Assembly: GCA_023412665.1 (NCBI GenBank)
Contig: JAEZCA010000068.1
Span: 40,727-104,726 of the forward strand
DNA from: Bacillota bacterium
GTDB lineage: Bacteria > Bacillota > Clostridia > Acetivibrionales > DTU013
Length of the DNA stretch: 64,000 nt
Direction of reading: 5' to 3'
Below, piece by piece: positions 63,000-64,000 of the stretch. The notes beneath the pieces were generated by a model, which did not search any database, was not told the DNA's origin, and saw only the letters and a list, made by a program, of their open reading frames with translations. Position 1 is the first letter of the stretch. Every line of letters begins with the position of its first letter. Made by a program: the position numbers and the translations under genes.

Positions 63000-63365
63000 A
63001 TGGATGAGCGGAAGAGAGCATTCACAGAGAGGCGAAAAGGGCCTGATGCCGTAGTCAAGGCTGTTTGGTGGACAGCCGGTATAAGCTGGCTGCTGTTTAT
63101 AGCTGCAATCATATTTGTCGAGACAGCCCGGCCTGAAACCGAGACCTTCTTTGACCGTCAATTTGACGTATCAATAAGGGACTATTGGAATGAGAATGCA
63201 CTCCAATATGTATTTTTTATTTTAGTGATGAACCTGGCTGTCTGTGCCATTGGCTTCATGCTGAATATGCTGAGGCATAAAAGAAAGACTGATAAAATAA
63301 GCAAATCGATATTGATCCTCGGAACTATGACATTTGCAGGAATACTGTGGTACCTGCTCAGGTGA
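63000..63365 (+). CDS. Small membrane protein of unknown function
   Basis: 121 residues. Charged N-terminus (DERKRAFTERRKGPDAVVKAV), three TM helices (about 21-43, 66-88, 100-118) joined by an acidic external loop and a basic internal loop RHKRKTDK. No family recognised. ATG 63000 lies 5 bases after AGGGTGG; the GTG at 62991 is within it. 54 bp after the anti-sigma gene, so possibly cotranscribed and part of the same stress response. Confidence 0.65.
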   Translation: MDERKRAFTERRKGPDAVVKAVWWTAGISWLLFIAAIIFVETARPETETFFDRQFDVSIRDYWNENALQYVFFILVMNLAVCAIGFMLNMLRHKRKTDKISKSILILGTMTFAGILWYLLR

Positions 63366-63390
63366 ATGCGTGGTAAAATAGATAATTGGA

Positions 63391-63422
63391 AGACTGCAGA
63401 TGTAGTGTGCAGTCTTTTTTTC
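63391..63422 (+). terminator. Rho-independent terminator after the small membrane gene
   Basis: AGACTGCA (63391-63398) / TGCAGTCT (63408-63415) followed by seven or more T. Confidence 0.88.
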
Positions 63423-63547
63423 AGCCTGATGGGTGAAAATATATCATCTCCTTGTTTACTCTGGAACATTTTCCATGATAATGTTATCTAACATGTATGC
63501 AAAAGATAACCAGATCAAAAGATCATTAACAGATAGGAATCATTAGC

Positions 63548-64000
63548 ATGTCAGTAAAAACAGCAAGACAAAATAAAATTGTATTATTATTGCCGGCAGC
63601 TTTATTGCTGGTAACAGGTCTGCTTGTTTTTATTCTAAGCAGCAGTCTTGGAAACAGCGATATCAAACCTGCAGTTGACAGGACCGGCGATATGGTGCAG
63701 GACGATACAGCAAAAGATGCGGACAAACCGATAAGTCAGGTAAGAGATTCGGCTGATACAAACGGCACAACCGCTGGTGCAAGGTATGCTCAGGTTGCCG
63801 GAAAGCAATGCATTATTGATTTTGATGAGAGTTCTGTCAGCATATCCATTGAAAACGGCAGTGATATATATCAATACGATGTTGGAGAAGAAGGCACTGT
63901 GATAGTTAGTGATTACATCTCTGATATTGATGGTGATGAGACAGATGAGATCCTGGCCATCACAGGAGATGCCGGTCAGGAGTACGGTTCAGATTTTCGG
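63548..64000 (+). CDS. Membrane-anchored extracellular protein, cut by window end
   Basis: At least 151 residues, open to the right edge. Basic N-terminus then a TM/signal anchor (about 10-32, IVLLLPAALLLVTGLLVFILSSS), a polar linker, then a beta-rich domain (YAQVAGKQCIIDFDESSVSISIENG). The segment DYISDIDGDETDEILAIT has the D-x-D-x-D-x(3)-E spacing of FG-GAP/VCBS-type calcium-binding repeats. Start at ATG 63548 is limited by a stop at 63527; the binding site is weak. Role unknown. Confidence 0.65.
   Translation, partial: MSVKTARQNKIVLLLPAALLLVTGLLVFILSSSLGNSDIKPAVDRTGDMVQDDTAKDADKPISQVRDSADTNGTTAGARYAQVAGKQCIIDFDESSVSISIENGSDIYQYDVGEEGTVIVSDYISDIDGDETDEILAITGDAGQEYGSDFR

Noticed and set aside
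63483..63510. GTTATCT/AGATAAC inverted repeat before the last gene
   Set aside because: Only seven bases with a loop of 14 and no further support as operator.

Overview
The window reads as chromosome of an endospore-forming, flagellated, low-to-medium GC Gram-positive bacterium of the class Clostridia. Evidence for this is the run of sporulation and spore genes (ypeB, spoIID, spoIIQ, spoIIID, yabG, a YaaH/SleL-type lytic enzyme), SLH-anchored surface proteins, ferredoxin-like aldo/keto reductase, AbrB with a zinc tail, many TTG/GTG starts with strong Shine-Dalgarno sequences, and a DnaC/DnaD helicase-loading pair. The exact genus cannot be fixed from the sequence alone.

Layout. 1-6.5 kb: 3' part of ypeB, convergent dnaC-dnaD, tRNA-Arg, an Fe-S aldo/keto reductase and gdhA. 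6.8-13.5 kb: regulators (YesN-type and CheY-type response regulators, AbrB), a Cache-PAS-GGDEF-EAL protein, a cluster of DnaA boxes (11.67-11.75 kb), a small membrane protein, aroK and an unknown small gene. 13.6-22.8 kb: two very large secreted proteins in tandem with fibronectin-III-like repeats and C-terminal SLH modules. 22.9-38.5 kb: ywmB-murA-spoIID-spoIIQ-spoIIID-mbl-flhO-flhP plus a FlgJ-like rod-binding gene. This is the gene order known from Bacillus subtilis, but here it is broken between spoIIID and mbl by about 7.5 kb of foreign DNA.

The island (27.6-34.96 kb) begins with an ORF-less group II intron remnant just after the spoIIID terminator. It continues with two AT-rich cargo genes (a secreted C39/papain-like cysteine peptidase and a lipoprotein) and a structured element resembling the end of an IS200/IS605 element. 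It ends in a three-gene transposon (DUF6431-like protein, DDE integrase, ExeA-type ATPase) whose inferred ends are TGTC/GACA flanked by a 5-bp repeat. Inside that transposon an IS256-family element has split the ATPase gene; its 8-bp target duplication is intact and removal restores the reading frame. The transposon is therefore probably immobile.

38.4-64 kb: phosphodiester glycosidase, Cys-cluster protein, YcdB/SLH protein, yabG, nucleotide kinase-like protein, lipoprotein, phosphoesterase, an unusual chemoreceptor carrying a C-terminal sugar-binding-protein domain next to a GH3 glucosidase, an acyltransferase/zinc-ribbon membrane protein pair, a three-gene group of small proteins, an ABC-F ATPase behind a leader with a short ORF and terminator, proS, a TM2-domain protein, a LysM-GH18 enzyme, an ECF sigma factor with a DUF4179 partner, and a membrane protein cut by the window end.

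Strongest items for a second look: the DnaA-box cluster, the chemoreceptor/sugar-binding fusion, the nested transposon history, the ABC-F leader and the ywmB leader whose upstream strand is perfectly complementary to the ribosome binding site.
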